Assembly: GCA_027314685.1 (NCBI GenBank)
Contig: DAHVAI010000144.1
Span: 1 to 7,488, forward strand
DNA length: 7,488 nt
Direction of reading: 5' to 3'
Origin: Nitrososphaerota archaeon
GTDB lineage: Archaea; Thermoproteota; Nitrososphaeria; Nitrososphaerales; CADDZS01
The notes beneath the pieces were generated by a model. That model was not told where the DNA came from, ran no database searches, and worked only from the letters and a program-made list of their open reading frames with translations. Positions 1 through 6,512 of this stretch are shown piece after piece. The position numbers were made by a program, and so were the translations under genes. Numbering within the stretch: position 1 is the first letter of the stretch; each line of letters begins with the position of its first letter.

Positions 1-353
1 TCTCCGTTTAAAATTGCAAGTTCTGGTAGATAATAATCAGGACTTGATCCGATGTATCTCTCAATAAATTCTAGAGATCTATTTGCGTCCGTAGCGTCGC
101 CTGTCAACTCACTCGTAACAAGTATCTTTCCAGCGTTATCCGTCCAACAGTTGTTGTAATCAGCATCAGACTGGTTAACCTCGTCCCGGTAGCAATTCTT
201 TGAAGTGAGCCAGTGTTTTGCAAGCGAGTTCGATAAGGAAGGGGCGCCGGGAAAGTTTGAACTTGAAGAGTACAGTGTGACTGCGCTAGTCATGGACAAA
301 CCTAGCACAAGAAGAAAAGACGTTGCTGCTAGAACTAACGATCTACGAAACAT
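1..353 (-). CDS. Secreted protein of unknown function, N-terminal part (runs off the window)
   Basis: This frame starts at ATG 353 and stays open for 117 codons to the left edge of the window, so only the N-terminus is visible. Residues 1-24 look like a signal peptide: a basic start (MFRRS), a hydrophobic stretch (LVLAATSFLLVLGL) and a small-residue end (SMTSA). The mature part begins Ser-rich and then carries two cysteines at about residues 54 and 69, a spacing that would allow a disulfide in an exported protein. An Asp/Asn-rich stretch and a helical-looking segment (SLEFIERYIG) follow. I do not recognise the family. The gene begins 22 nt after the stop of the coiled-coil gene on the same strand, so the two are probably co-transcribed. 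No Shine-Dalgarno-like sequence precedes the start. Confidence is good that this is a real exported protein and low on any function. Confidence 0.72.
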   Translation of the reverse strand, partial: MFRRSLVLAATSFLLVLGLSMTSAVTLYSSSSNFPGAPSLSNSLAKHWLTSKNCYRDEVNQSDADYNNCWTDNAGKILVTSELTGDATDANRSLEFIERYIGSSPDYYLPELAILNG

Positions 354-375
354 ATTGGATTCGTCTCAAAAACAT

Positions 376-819
376 TTAGGAAGGCGACGCTTCTACAACC
401 GCGTCAGGAGGTCTTCTAGAAAGATCAGGGAACTGTGTCGCCCTGGCTTCGGCAAACATCGCTTCCAGTTGCAGAATCTTTCTTTTCATCTCTTCCAATT
501 TCCACACAAGTTCCTTGATACCGCCGCCGCCAGCAAGCACTTCTCGCAAGATTTCGGAACTCGTGGTCAGCCGCTCAAGTTCCCTAGTTTGTCTATCGAT
601 GATGTAGTCGTTACGCTCCTTTTCTTCCTGCAGTTTCTTAATCTTAATATCGGCAATCTGCTCAGCCCAAGCCTTGATTTCCTCGGCAAATTCTTCGCGG
701 ACGAAATTTTGCTTGAACTCGTTTCGTAGCTCTTTCCTGTATTCGTCGAGGAGCTCGCGGGCGCGTTCATCTATCAGCTGTTGTGTGTCCTCATCCACCA
801 TTATCGAGCGCTTTGCCAT
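376..819 (-). CDS. Small coiled-coil protein of unknown function
   Basis: This 147-residue protein starts at ATG 819. The N-terminus (KRSIMVDEDTQQLIDERA) resembles the strand-helix start of ribbon-helix-helix-like proteins, but I cannot confirm that fold. Residues about 10-95 are extremely rich in Glu, Lys and Arg with regularly spaced Leu and Ile, as in a long coiled coil. A GGGG hinge at 97-100 breaks it, and a second helical segment at 101-127 is followed by a disordered Pro/Ser tail. No transmembrane segment or signal peptide is visible, so it should be cytoplasmic. It is probably the first gene of a unit with the secreted-protein gene 22 nt downstream. The charged helical composition and open frame argue for a real gene; the opposite-strand frame over this region reads as its shadow. 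Function unknown; an oligomerising adaptor or DNA-associated protein is possible. Confidence 0.75.
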   Translation of the reverse strand: MAKRSIMVDEDTQQLIDERARELLDEYRKELRNEFKQNFVREEFAEEIKAWAEQIADIKIKKLQEEKERNDYIIDRQTRELERLTTSSEILREVLAGGGGIKELVWKLEEMKRKILQLEAMFAEARATQFPDLSRRPPDAVVEASPS

Positions 820-1266
820 CGTCCCACTGTAAGAAGTTGCTGTAATTTTGCAATAGAATTATATCAGTATTGCGAATTCGGCTATATCGAAAGTGGATTT
901 GTTCTGCGCCTTTGCCAGACTCTTGATTTTGATACTTGCGAACGTAAAAATTTGCCGATTTGCTCCTGTAGCTTTAATATCTGTACGACAAAGGGAGAGG
1001 CAGATCTATAGTATATTTTTGATACAATGATACCGTGCTACACGACTGTGTGATTGTTTATCATCCCCCTTGCAAACGAGCTTTTGTCGGGTTACCTCGA
1101 ATGTGGAAGGAGAGAGTCCTAGATTCTGTATCAGTAGCTCCGCAAAAGCTGTCTTTTTCGACCCGTAGATATAGTATCTGTATGATTTCGGACTGGGTAG
1201 GTAAAGCCGTATTTTTGTATCAGTGTATCGCCCGTCGTGCAACTAAATTCGAATGCGAAAGAGAAT
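820..1266. other. Gene-poor spacer with short repeated AT-rich motifs
   Basis: I find no convincing gene here. Open frames of 76-89 codons exist on both strands, but their composition is irregular and none shows a domain, signal peptide or membrane segment. The spacer does contain recurring short motifs. TGTATCAGT occurs at 1127-1135 and 1216-1224. TATTTTTG occurs at 1014-1021 and 1210-1217. GATACAATGATAC at 1021-1033 is matched in inverted orientation by GATACACTGATAC ending near 1217. An imperfect palindrome AGATA-TAG-TATCT lies at 1167-1179. These could be regulator sites, promoter debris or decayed mobile DNA. The spacer separates the small-membrane-protein genes from the coiled-coil gene, so the latter probably has its own promoter. 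Confidence 0.5.
852..865 (-). promoter_or_regulatory. Candidate archaeal TATA box upstream of the coiled-coil gene
   Basis: On the minus strand this reads GATATAATTCTATT. Its centre is about 40 nt before ATG 819, which would place a start site near 833 if the usual archaeal spacing of about 26 nt applies and leave a leader of roughly 14 nt. No BRE element stands out. This is a pattern match only in an AT-rich spacer. Confidence 0.25.
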
Positions 1267-1452
1267 TCAACTTCCAGATATTGACCCGTGGCGCCACTTG
1301 TTGAACAGTGCGTATCCTCCGATTATGATTGCGCCCAAGAGAAGAAAGGAAAGTCCTGCTGTAAAACATTGACCTCCAGGGTTGCAAGAGTATGGTTGAT
1401 CTTCCATCGCTCTTTCAATTACGAGTAACAAGGCCATTAGCATATCGTTCAC
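1267..1452 (-). CDS. Very small membrane protein downstream of the orphan RHS tip
   Basis: This 61-residue frame opens with GTG at 1452; an in-frame ATG at 1443 would give 58 residues. A short hydrophobic N-terminus (MLMALLLVI) is followed by a polar segment with two cysteines in CNPGGQC (residues 23-29), a clear transmembrane helix at about 31-50 (AGLSFLLLGAIIIGGYALF) and a short basic tail (NKWRHG). It lies 16 nt after the stop of the 80-residue membrane protein gene on the same strand, which suggests one transcript. No family is recognised. The position after an RHS tip makes it a second candidate partner or immunity protein, but that is inference from order only. It is short enough that chance cannot be excluded; the hydrophobic segment and tight spacing favour a real gene. 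Confidence 0.5.
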   Translation of the reverse strand: MNDMLMALLLVIERAMEDQPYSCNPGGQCFTAGLSFLLLGAIIIGGYALFNKWRHGSISGS

Positions 1453-1468
1453 TCGTAGTGAATTGAGG

Positions 1469-1711
1469 TCACTCTGGGAATGACTTTTCTGAACTTCTGT
1501 TCCGCAGGTAGGTTACCAACGCAAACATGCTAATGGCTCCGCCAATTATGAAAAGAAAGAATTCAGCAAATACAGTGTTCCAAGGAATAATCCCTTCGGG
1601 ATAGAACATCGGATTTACCATTATCAGAATAATGGCGAGCGCAAGAAGAAAAGGTCCAACCACTCCTAATTTTCTGTAGTATCTGGATGACTGCGTTGTC
1701 AAAGTTGTCAT
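1469..1711 (-). CDS. Small two-helix membrane protein next to the orphan RHS tip
   Basis: This 80-residue protein starts at ATG 1711. It has a basic N-terminus (RYYRK), a transmembrane helix at about 16-36, a short loop containing YPEGIIPW, a second helix at about 47-69, and a charged C-terminus (LRNRSSEKS). Both termini carry positive charge, which suggests both face the cytoplasm. It begins 50 nt after the stop of the orphan RHS tip, and a further small membrane protein gene follows 16 nt later. In polymorphic toxin loci the gene immediately after a toxin C-terminus usually encodes its immunity protein; a membrane protein would suit a membrane-targeting toxin. An AT-rich stretch (AAATAAAT) just upstream could serve as a weak promoter. 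I do not recognise the family, and the immunity role is an inference. Confidence 0.68.
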   Translation of the reverse strand: MTTLTTQSSRYYRKLGVVGPFLLALAIILIMVNPMFYPEGIIPWNTVFAEFFLFIIGGAISMFALVTYLRNRSSEKSFPE

Positions 1712-1761
1712 CGACCGTTCACTAGCCGATTTATTTCTCCGTTGCGCTATCTATGCCTTTT

Positions 1762-2430
1762 TCAAGGGACCATGTTGTCAAACATGAAATGAAGAGCGTC
1801 CCCGAATCCATATTGAGCTGCCTCTCCTGCTCCTTGGATGGTGGTCTCAGGTCCGCTCGTGGCGCTGTAGTACGCTGTATCGACTCCAGCTGCAAAAAGC
1901 CCGACAGCTGCGGTTGCAACCAATGGAGCAGCAGGTCCACTGATGATAACGCAAGCACCCACAGCGAGCGATGCAAGGAAAAGGCATCCGGCCATGGTAT
2001 ACGACTCTAGTTGAGCTTCTGTTGGGCCTTGATTTGTGGGAGTTTGACCAACTGGAGAAAGATTATTCGGTACTGGAGGTCCTTCCAGTCCAAAATTCTT
2101 GGTGGGAGTCGAACTTCCCCCACCATCCGATGTTATTGTAGTGGTATCAGGTGAAGTATACGTGCCGGTGATTGTACCGCATCCGGAAGTACTCGAAGTG
2201 CCACTCTGACCAGAAGTAGGCAGTGGCGCACTGGGCGGAGGTGTAGTTGGAGGAGTCGGAGGCGGCGCGGCACCATGAGTCGGAGGAGGAGTTGTAGCAG
2301 AGCTGCTCGAAGATCCGCCTCCGCCCGAGGAAGTTTCAAACCTGTGACCGGTGGGATCGACGTATTTTGTTGGATTGTCATCTGCGTAGATGTATCTATT
2401 TTGGCTCAACGGATCTGATGGATTCCCCAT
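1762..2430 (-). CDS. Orphan RHS C-terminus: end of core, stalk and a second hydrophobic tip
   Basis: The 222 residues start at ATG 2430. Residues 6-53 nearly duplicate the end of the RHS core in the large gene upstream (DPLSQNRYIYADDNP, then YVDPTGHRFETSSGGGG). A proline-rich stretch and the shared LPTSGQSGTSS segment follow to about residue 80, and after that the two proteins diverge. The unique tip contains a Thr/Ser/Gly linker, a hydrophobic hairpin at about 146-165 and 166-188 separated by SGPAAP, and an amphipathic-looking end (GDALHFMFDN). The protein lacks every YD repeat and any signal peptide, so alone it is unlikely to be exported. It matches the orphan tip modules of bacterial Rhs and CdiA loci, which are kept downstream and recruited by recombination. 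It may be silent: the core upstream of the ATG is frameshifted and that ATG may not be a true start. It could also be simple debris of a decayed second RHS gene. Confidence 0.75.
   Translation of the reverse strand: MGNPSDPLSQNRYIYADDNPTKYVDPTGHRFETSSGGGGSSSSSATTPPPTHGAAPPPTPPTTPPPSAPLPTSGQSGTSSTSGCGTITGTYTSPDTTTITSDGGGSSTPTKNFGLEGPPVPNNLSPVGQTPTNQGPTEAQLESYTMAGCLFLASLAVGACVIISGPAAPLVATAAVGLFAAGVDTAYYSATSGPETTIQGAGEAAQYGFGDALHFMFDNMVP
2191..2417. repeat. Direct repeat, copy 1: core end and stalk of the orphan tip
   Basis: This copy pairs with 3394-3623. Positions 2275-2417 align without gaps to 3481-3623 with 17 mismatches in 143 nt by hand count (about 88%). Positions 2191-2226 match 3394-3429 at 35 of 36 positions. 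The Pro-rich part between them differs in length by exactly 3 nt, so the reading frame is kept. Similarity fades on both sides. Recombination between the copies would fuse the orphan tip in frame to the large RHS gene and remove about 1.2 kb. Confidence 0.88.
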
Positions 2431-2483
2431 GTATGTATCTTCCGTAATAAATCTCTGAGCGGATGGAAGTAGAACCCATGGTT
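2431..2483 (-). pseudogene. Decayed RHS core fragment just upstream of the orphan tip
   Basis: The homology to the RHS core does not begin at the orphan's ATG. In the same frame, 2454-2431 reads RFITEDTY, matching RFMTEDTQ of the large gene. One frame over, 2483-2460 reads NHGFYFHP, matching TIGLYYYN. In the large gene these two pieces are joined by nine residues (ARDYLASVG); here only 5 nt remain between them, so about 22 nt are missing and the frame is broken. Upstream of about 2490 I see no further convincing core similarity. This shows that the orphan derives from a longer RHS gene or from a recombination event, and not from a gene that originally started at 2430. Confidence 0.6.
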
Positions 2484-2566
2484 GGAAACTCTGTCTCCGT
2501 CGAAGGTGTTTGCTTTTCTTGCGTTTGGTTCAAGACCAAGGCTCCGACATTTAGCACCCTTTCGAG

Positions 2567-2962
2567 TTAGGAAGGTGGTACGAGATTCTTTTCTGAGCTG
2601 AAACGTCTTATGTCGTTTGCAAACAGGTAGACTGCAAATGGCAATAGTGCGAAGATAGAAACAAAGAAAGTGTCTAAGAGACCAGAGTAGCTGTTGATAA
2701 CAAAAAAGACCAATTCGATTACCAAACAGCAGTATAGTATAACTAGAAAAGGTAGTAACCATTTCTTTCTTGAAGCCGCCGTACTGGTTTTGAAATTGCT
2801 ACTCACTCTAATGGACCAATGCCCCATCAATACGAAAGCTATAGACATGGTTACGAAAACTAAGCCTATAGAGCGAGCAACATATCCAAGACCAAACCCC
2901 GCTACCAATACTAAGACCATTAGTATCGGCGAATACTTAAGGAAGATATCATCACGTTGCAT
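2567..2962 (-). CDS. Four-helix membrane protein directly after the RHS tip, candidate immunity protein
   Basis: This 131-residue protein starts at ATG 2962, 17 nt after the RHS stop codon on the same strand, so it is very likely co-transcribed with it. Four hydrophobic helices are visible at about 11-28, 31-50, 68-89 and 95-115. A basic RKK lies between the second and third, and a charged tail (NDIRRFSSEK) follows the last, which suggests that loop and the C-terminus are cytoplasmic. There is no recognisable catalytic motif. Small polytopic membrane proteins encoded right after the toxin are the usual form of immunity to pore-forming colicins; by analogy this could protect against the hydrophobic RHS tip. 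Alternatives are a helper for membrane insertion or an unrelated passenger. No Shine-Dalgarno-like sequence is seen before the start. The family is not recognised. Confidence 0.72.
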   Translation of the reverse strand: MQRDDIFLKYSPILMVLVLVAGFGLGYVARSIGLVFVTMSIAFVLMGHWSIRVSSNFKTSTAASRKKWLLPFLVILYCCLVIELVFFVINSYSGLLDTFFVSIFALLPFAVYLFANDIRRFSSEKNLVPPS

Positions 2963-2979
2963 GTTTCACAGATCTTATT

Positions 2980-5900
2980 TTACCAGCGTATCTCAGAAAT
3001 TCCCGCCGTAAAAAGTGCTAACCCAAATGTTCCAACTCCAGCACCAATAAAAATCGCCATGACCCCTGCACCCGTAGGAGCGAGAGCAATTCCCCCTCCT
3101 ATCTCAACACCACCCAACACCATCAAGCCAAGTCCAGCTGCAATCTTTGTCTCTGGCGATTGATCGTTGAGCCAGTTTGCTTCCGAATGGGCCCACTTGT
3201 TGATCGTGCTTGCCCATCCTGAGAATATACCATTGTAATTCGGTATACTGGTTAGTGGCTCAGTCGAACTGGTCGTCGTTGTACTAGTTGTTGTATCAGA
3301 ACTACTTGCGCTCGTCGATGTCACTTCCGTGGTATAGGGCGATGTTGTCGTAGTCGTAATTGCAGAACCACTCGAAGTTCCAGACGATGCTGAACTCGAA
3401 GTGCCACTCTGACCAGAAGAAGGCAGTGGGGGAGCTGGAGGCGGATTCGGAACCGGAGACGGCGGTGGTGGAGCTATCCCATGAGTTGGAGGAGGAGTTG
3501 TAGTAGAGCTGCCTGAAGATCCGCCACCACCCGAGGAGGTCTCGAACCTGTGACCAGTGGGATCTACGTACTTCATGGGATTGTCAGCAGCGTAGATGTA
3601 TCTATTTTGGCTCAACGGATCTGTCAACTTTCCTGTTTGGGTGTCCTCAGTCATGAACCTTCCCACGGAGGCAAGATAGTCTCTTGCATTGTAGTAGTAG
3701 AGTCCTATGGTTGAATCAAAAGGCTTGCCCGTGTACATGAAGAGCTCAGAGCCGTAGGTCGAGTAGTTCGCGCCGAACGGGATGTACGAGGTAGCGAAAG
3801 TGATCGAGCTTCCTGTAGCGACCAGACGGGTGCTCCCCTGGGAGTCGAGAAGATAAAAGTAGGTTGTCGAGCCCACCATCTTTGCTATGTGCAGCCCGTC
3901 TGCGTAAATGTCCTCGGTGATTGAGTTGTGCAACAGCCCCCAGTGCGTCTTTGAGTAAATTATGTCCAGTCCCTGGTAGACCAGGTAAGTTGTGTAGATT
4001 CCTGCTACGCTGTAGACCAGGTTTGTTCCTCCGTCGTAGCTGTTGTTCTCCAGCGTCACTCCATTTGCGACCACGCTCGTTAACCTGTTAGCGTAGTCGT
4101 AGTTGTAAGTGCTCGTGTCAGATCCGTTGACGAGCTTTATCGTGTCACCGTTTGCGTTGTAGGTAAAGTTTACAGCTCCAATCGAGGTGAGCCTGTTGTA
4201 GGAACCATAGGTGTAGTTTGTGATTACACCGTTTGAATTGGAATGCAGTATGTTGCCAGCAGGATCGTAGCTAGCGACGATGGTACCCCACGTCCCGTTC
4301 CCCGTAGTCATCTGATTTAGGTCGTTGTATGAATAGTTCTGGTTGTCCAACTTGAGAGTGTTGCCAGCTGAATCATACGTGTAGTTTAAGCTCATGACTT
4401 TAGTGCTTCCATCCATCGAGGTGATGTTCGTGGGCTCATCCCTGGAGTTGTAGATGTACGTAGTCACCACGCCGTTCGCGTAGCTTATGCTGGCTATGTT
4501 GTTGTCAAGAGTGTATGTAAAGTTTGCAAACGAACCGACCTTCGAAACTCTTTCCATGGGATCGTAGGTGTAGGTCAAGTTGTATCCGCCAGGATACTCC
4601 ATCGAGGCGATGTTGTTTGCCTTGTCGTATGAATATAGCGTTGTGAACGAGCTACCGTTAATGACGTCGGTCTGGTTGATCATCCTGTTCCTTGCATCGT
4701 AGGCAAAGTAGCTCTGAGAGAGGTTGTAGATCTGAGACAGTTTGTTACCATTAGCGTCGTAGGTGTATGTCACTGAGCTTCCGTCCGGATATGTAGTGTT
4801 AAGGAGTCTGTTTAGAGAGTCGTATTTGTAGTTGATGACGTTCCCGGCTGGGTCTTTGGTGCTCACAACGTTTCCAACCGCATCATACGTTGCAGTCTGG
4901 TTTGTCCCGTCCGGATAGTTTGTTTGTATCAACCGATTAAGATTGTCGTAAGTGTAGGTCGTCTCTTGGTTTTTTGCATCTGTCGTGGAGATCAGGTTGC
5001 CAGTTAGGTCATAAGAGTAACTTGTCTTGTAGTACGTCGAAGAGCTGTTCCACTGCTTTACCCAAAGGAGGTTGTGGCCCCAGTCGTACGCATACTGGGT
5101 CTCGTGGCCATTCTCATCAATCGTTGTCTCTGTATTGTTGGAATAGTTGTACGAGTACGTTATGGTACTGCTGTCGGGGTTTGTTGTCTTTGTCTGGAAG
5201 CCCAGGAAATCATAGGTGTAACTGTAAACGCTACCAGTGGGCATAGTCTTTGTCGCGATAGAGTTGAGGTAGTTGTAAGTGTAGTTCTCTGTTGAATAAA
5301 TCGAAGACCCGTTGTACGTTATCACGCTTACGAGTCGCCCCAAGCCGTCAAACTGGTCGGTCACGTTGTTCCCGTTGGGATCTGTTGTTACCAGATAGTT
5401 GCCCGTGTCGTTGTACGTGTACCTGGTATAGGAGTAGACGTGGTTTACAAGCGGATATGAAATCGAAGTCAATCTACCTATCGAGTCATAGGTGTATGAA
5501 GTAGTCTGATTGTTTGGATCTGTTTGTGAACTCAATGTTCCTGTAGCAAAAGTATAGTCAAACGTGGTGGAGATGTTCTTGCCGCTGACCTCTATGCTTG
5601 ACTGTGTGAGGTAGGCATGGTCGTATGTGGAAGAATACTGATTGTAGGTAGTGCGGCCGAGCGGATCAGTTGAAGTCATTTGGTTTCCATAGTCATCGTA
5701 AGTGTAACTTGACACCTGCCATCCGCTAGAGTTGAGCTGCTTTTCATGTATTAGCTCTCCAGCCGAGTTGTAGTTGTAGTAGGTCTCGATGTTGTTGCTC
5801 GTACCGACAGAGTTCTGCCAGTAAGCTTGTCCAACAAGAAGGTCGTGAATGTTGGATGAGATAGTGTTGTTTGTGTAGAAGCTGTCATCGAAACCCGAGG

Positions 5901-6510
5901 CTCCATCTTCAAATGCGTTGGTGGTATTGGTGTTGGCGAACGAGTACCATGTTTGCTGGCCGGTGTAACTTCTGGTATAGATCACGTTGCTCCAGTTGTC
6001 GTAGTGCGTAACAGAATATGCAAGGACAGAGCCTGTCGGAGAGAGTATCTTGGTTTCATTTATCCTGCCCATAGAATCGTAATCATTTTCAAGGCTCTGG
6101 ATTATCGAACCAGTGGAATTTTTCTCGACCTCGGTGCTCTTGCCAGAGGAGTTGAATACATAATTGATGTATCCCTGAGTCGTTGAGCCGTCGGAGATCG
6201 TACTGTTGCAGTATTGGACCTGCCCGTTGGTAATGTTGTAATTGTAGGAAGTGCTTTTGTCGAGCGTGGTGCCTTGGACGTAGATATTCTGAGATGTGAC
6301 GTAATAGATCTTTTCCACGCCATATGAGGAAGAGTTGTAGGTGTAGTTTGTATGTGCTCCAGTTGGATAACTGATAGAACTTACAAGCCAATCATTTATT
6401 CCCGTGGAATAGTTGTAGCCCGTAACTCTCCCGGCCGGATCAGTGACTGAAACCAGATTATCGCCGGAATAGTTGTAGTAGAAGTTCCCTTCCCCTGTTG
6501 CAACAGTACT
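2980..6510 (-). CDS. RHS/YD-repeat surface protein with hydrophobic C-terminal tip, 5' end lost to an IS
   Basis: The resident frame spans 1176 codons up to the IS junction; a GTG at 6318 is only an internal codon, because YD-repeat sequence continues upstream of it (NYSGDNLVSVTDPAGR). The N-terminus with any signal peptide is missing. Residues 1 to about 840 hold many YD repeats (for example YTYDSIGRLTSISYP and YDAVGNVVSTKDPAGNV), which in this family build a cocoon-like beta shell. The RHS-associated core lies at about 840-987, with DSQGSTRLV, TGKPFDSTIGLYYYNARDY, RFMTEDT and YVDPTGH at 982-987. A Gly/Ser linker, a Pro-rich stretch and a Ser/Thr-rich stalk follow. The last 55 residues form a glycine-rich hydrophobic hairpin (AAGLGLMVLGG, ALAPTGAGVM, IFIGAGVGTFGLALF). 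Roughly 38 N-X-S/T sequons indicate an exported, glycosylated protein. The tip could be membrane-active or a surface anchor. With its 5' end displaced, the gene is probably silent unless transcribed from outside. Confidence 0.9.
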   Translation of the reverse strand, partial: STVATGEGNFYYNYSGDNLVSVTDPAGRVTGYNYSTGINDWLVSSISYPTGAHTNYTYNSSSYGVEKIYYVTSQNIYVQGTTLDKSTSYNYNITNGQVQYCNSTISDGSTTQGYINYVFNSSGKSTEVEKNSTGSIIQSLENDYDSMGRINETKILSPTGSVLAYSVTHYDNWSNVIYTRSYTGQQTWYSFANTNTTNAFEDGASGFDDSFYTNNTISSNIHDLLVGQAYWQNSVGTSNNIETYYNYNSAGELIHEKQLNSSGWQVSSYTYDDYGNQMTSTDPLGRTTYNQYSSTYDHAYLTQSSIEVSGKNISTTFDYTFATGTLSSQTDPNNQTTSYTYDSIGRLTSISYPLVNHVYSYTRYTYNDTGNYLVTTDPNGNNVTDQFDGLGRLVSVITYNGSSIYSTENYTYNYLNSIATKTMPTGSVYSYTYDFLGFQTKTTNPDSSTITYSYNYSNNTETTIDENGHETQYAYDWGHNLLWVKQWNSSSTYYKTSYSYDLTGNLISTTDAKNQETTYTYDNLNRLIQTNYPDGTNQTATYDAVGNVVSTKDPAGNVINYKYDSLNRLLNTTYPDGSSVTYTYDANGNKLSQIYNLSQSYFAYDARNRMINQTDVINGSSFTTLYSYDKANNIASMEYPGGYNLTYTYDPMERVSKVGSFANFTYTLDNNIASISYANGVVTTYIYNSRDEPTNITSMDGSTKVMSLNYTYDSAGNTLKLDNQNYSYNDLNQMTTGNGTWGTIVASYDPAGNILHSNSNGVITNYTYGSYNRLTSIGAVNFTYNANGDTIKLVNGSDTSTYNYDYANRLTSVVANGVTLENNSYDGGTNLVYSVAGIYTTYLVYQGLDIIYSKTHWGLLHNSITEDIYADGLHIAKMVGSTTYFYLLDSQGSTRLVATGSSITFATSYIPFGANYSTYGSELFMYTGKPFDSTIGLYYYNARDYLASVGRFMTEDTQTGKLTDPLSQNRYIYAADNPMKYVDPTGHRFETSSGGGGSSGSSTTTPPPTHGIAPPPPSPVPNPPPAPPLPSSGQSGTSSSASSGTSSGSAITTTTTSPYTTEVTSTSASSSDTTTSTTTTSSTEPLTSIPNYNGIFSGWASTINKWAHSEANWLNDQSPETKIAAGLGLMVLGGVEIGGGIALAPTGAGVMAIFIGAGVGTFGLALFTAGISEIRW
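3394..3623. repeat. Direct repeat, copy 2: core end and stalk of the large RHS gene
   Basis: This is the partner of 2191-2417, in the same orientation. It covers the last part of the RHS core, the YVDPTGH boundary, the Gly/Ser linker, the Pro-rich stretch and GQSGTSS. The two proteins lose similarity immediately after it, so it marks the boundary between constant and variable parts. Confidence 0.88.
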
Positions 6511-6512
6511 AA

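Noticed and set aside
205..729. Plus-strand open frame of 174 codons
   Set aside because: It lies opposite the secreted protein start and the coiled-coil gene, both of which have far more protein-like features (signal peptide, heptad-like helices).
1006..1304. Open frames on both strands in the spacer (1006-1242 minus, 1035-1304 plus)
   Set aside because: Neither shows a domain, membrane segment or signal peptide, and they overlap each other almost completely. I treat the stretch as non-coding.
2406..2762. Minus-strand open frame of 118 codons overlapping the four-helix membrane protein gene
   Set aside because: Most of it is an out-of-frame reading of that gene. Only its end contains out-of-frame remnants of the RHS core, which I report as a decayed fragment.
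4300..5750. Regularly spaced short DNA repeats (such as TCGTAGGTGTAG-like units) suggestive of a CRISPR array
   Set aside because: The units are degenerate, in phase with codons, and encode the YD repeat (T-Y-D). The intervening sequence is also coding and variable in length.
4974..6186. Several plus-strand open frames of 70-90 codons inside the RHS gene (for example 4974-5246, 5292-5504, 5953-6186)
   Set aside because: They are antisense shadows of the repetitive RHS coding sequence and have Cys/Arg/Ser-rich, domain-free translations.
2980..6318. GTG at 6318 as the true start of the RHS gene
   Set aside because: The same frame continues upstream with clear YD-repeat residues (SVTDPAGRVTGYNY and NYTYNSSSYG) to the IS end at 6513; the next in-frame stop (6532-6534) lies inside the IS. 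The start is missing, not at 6318.
2980..6510. Bacterial type VI secretion or Tc-toxin RHS context
   Set aside because: No VgrG, PAAR, TcA or TcB-like sequence is visible, and the tip is hydrophobic rather than a recognisable nuclease or ADP-ribosyltransferase.
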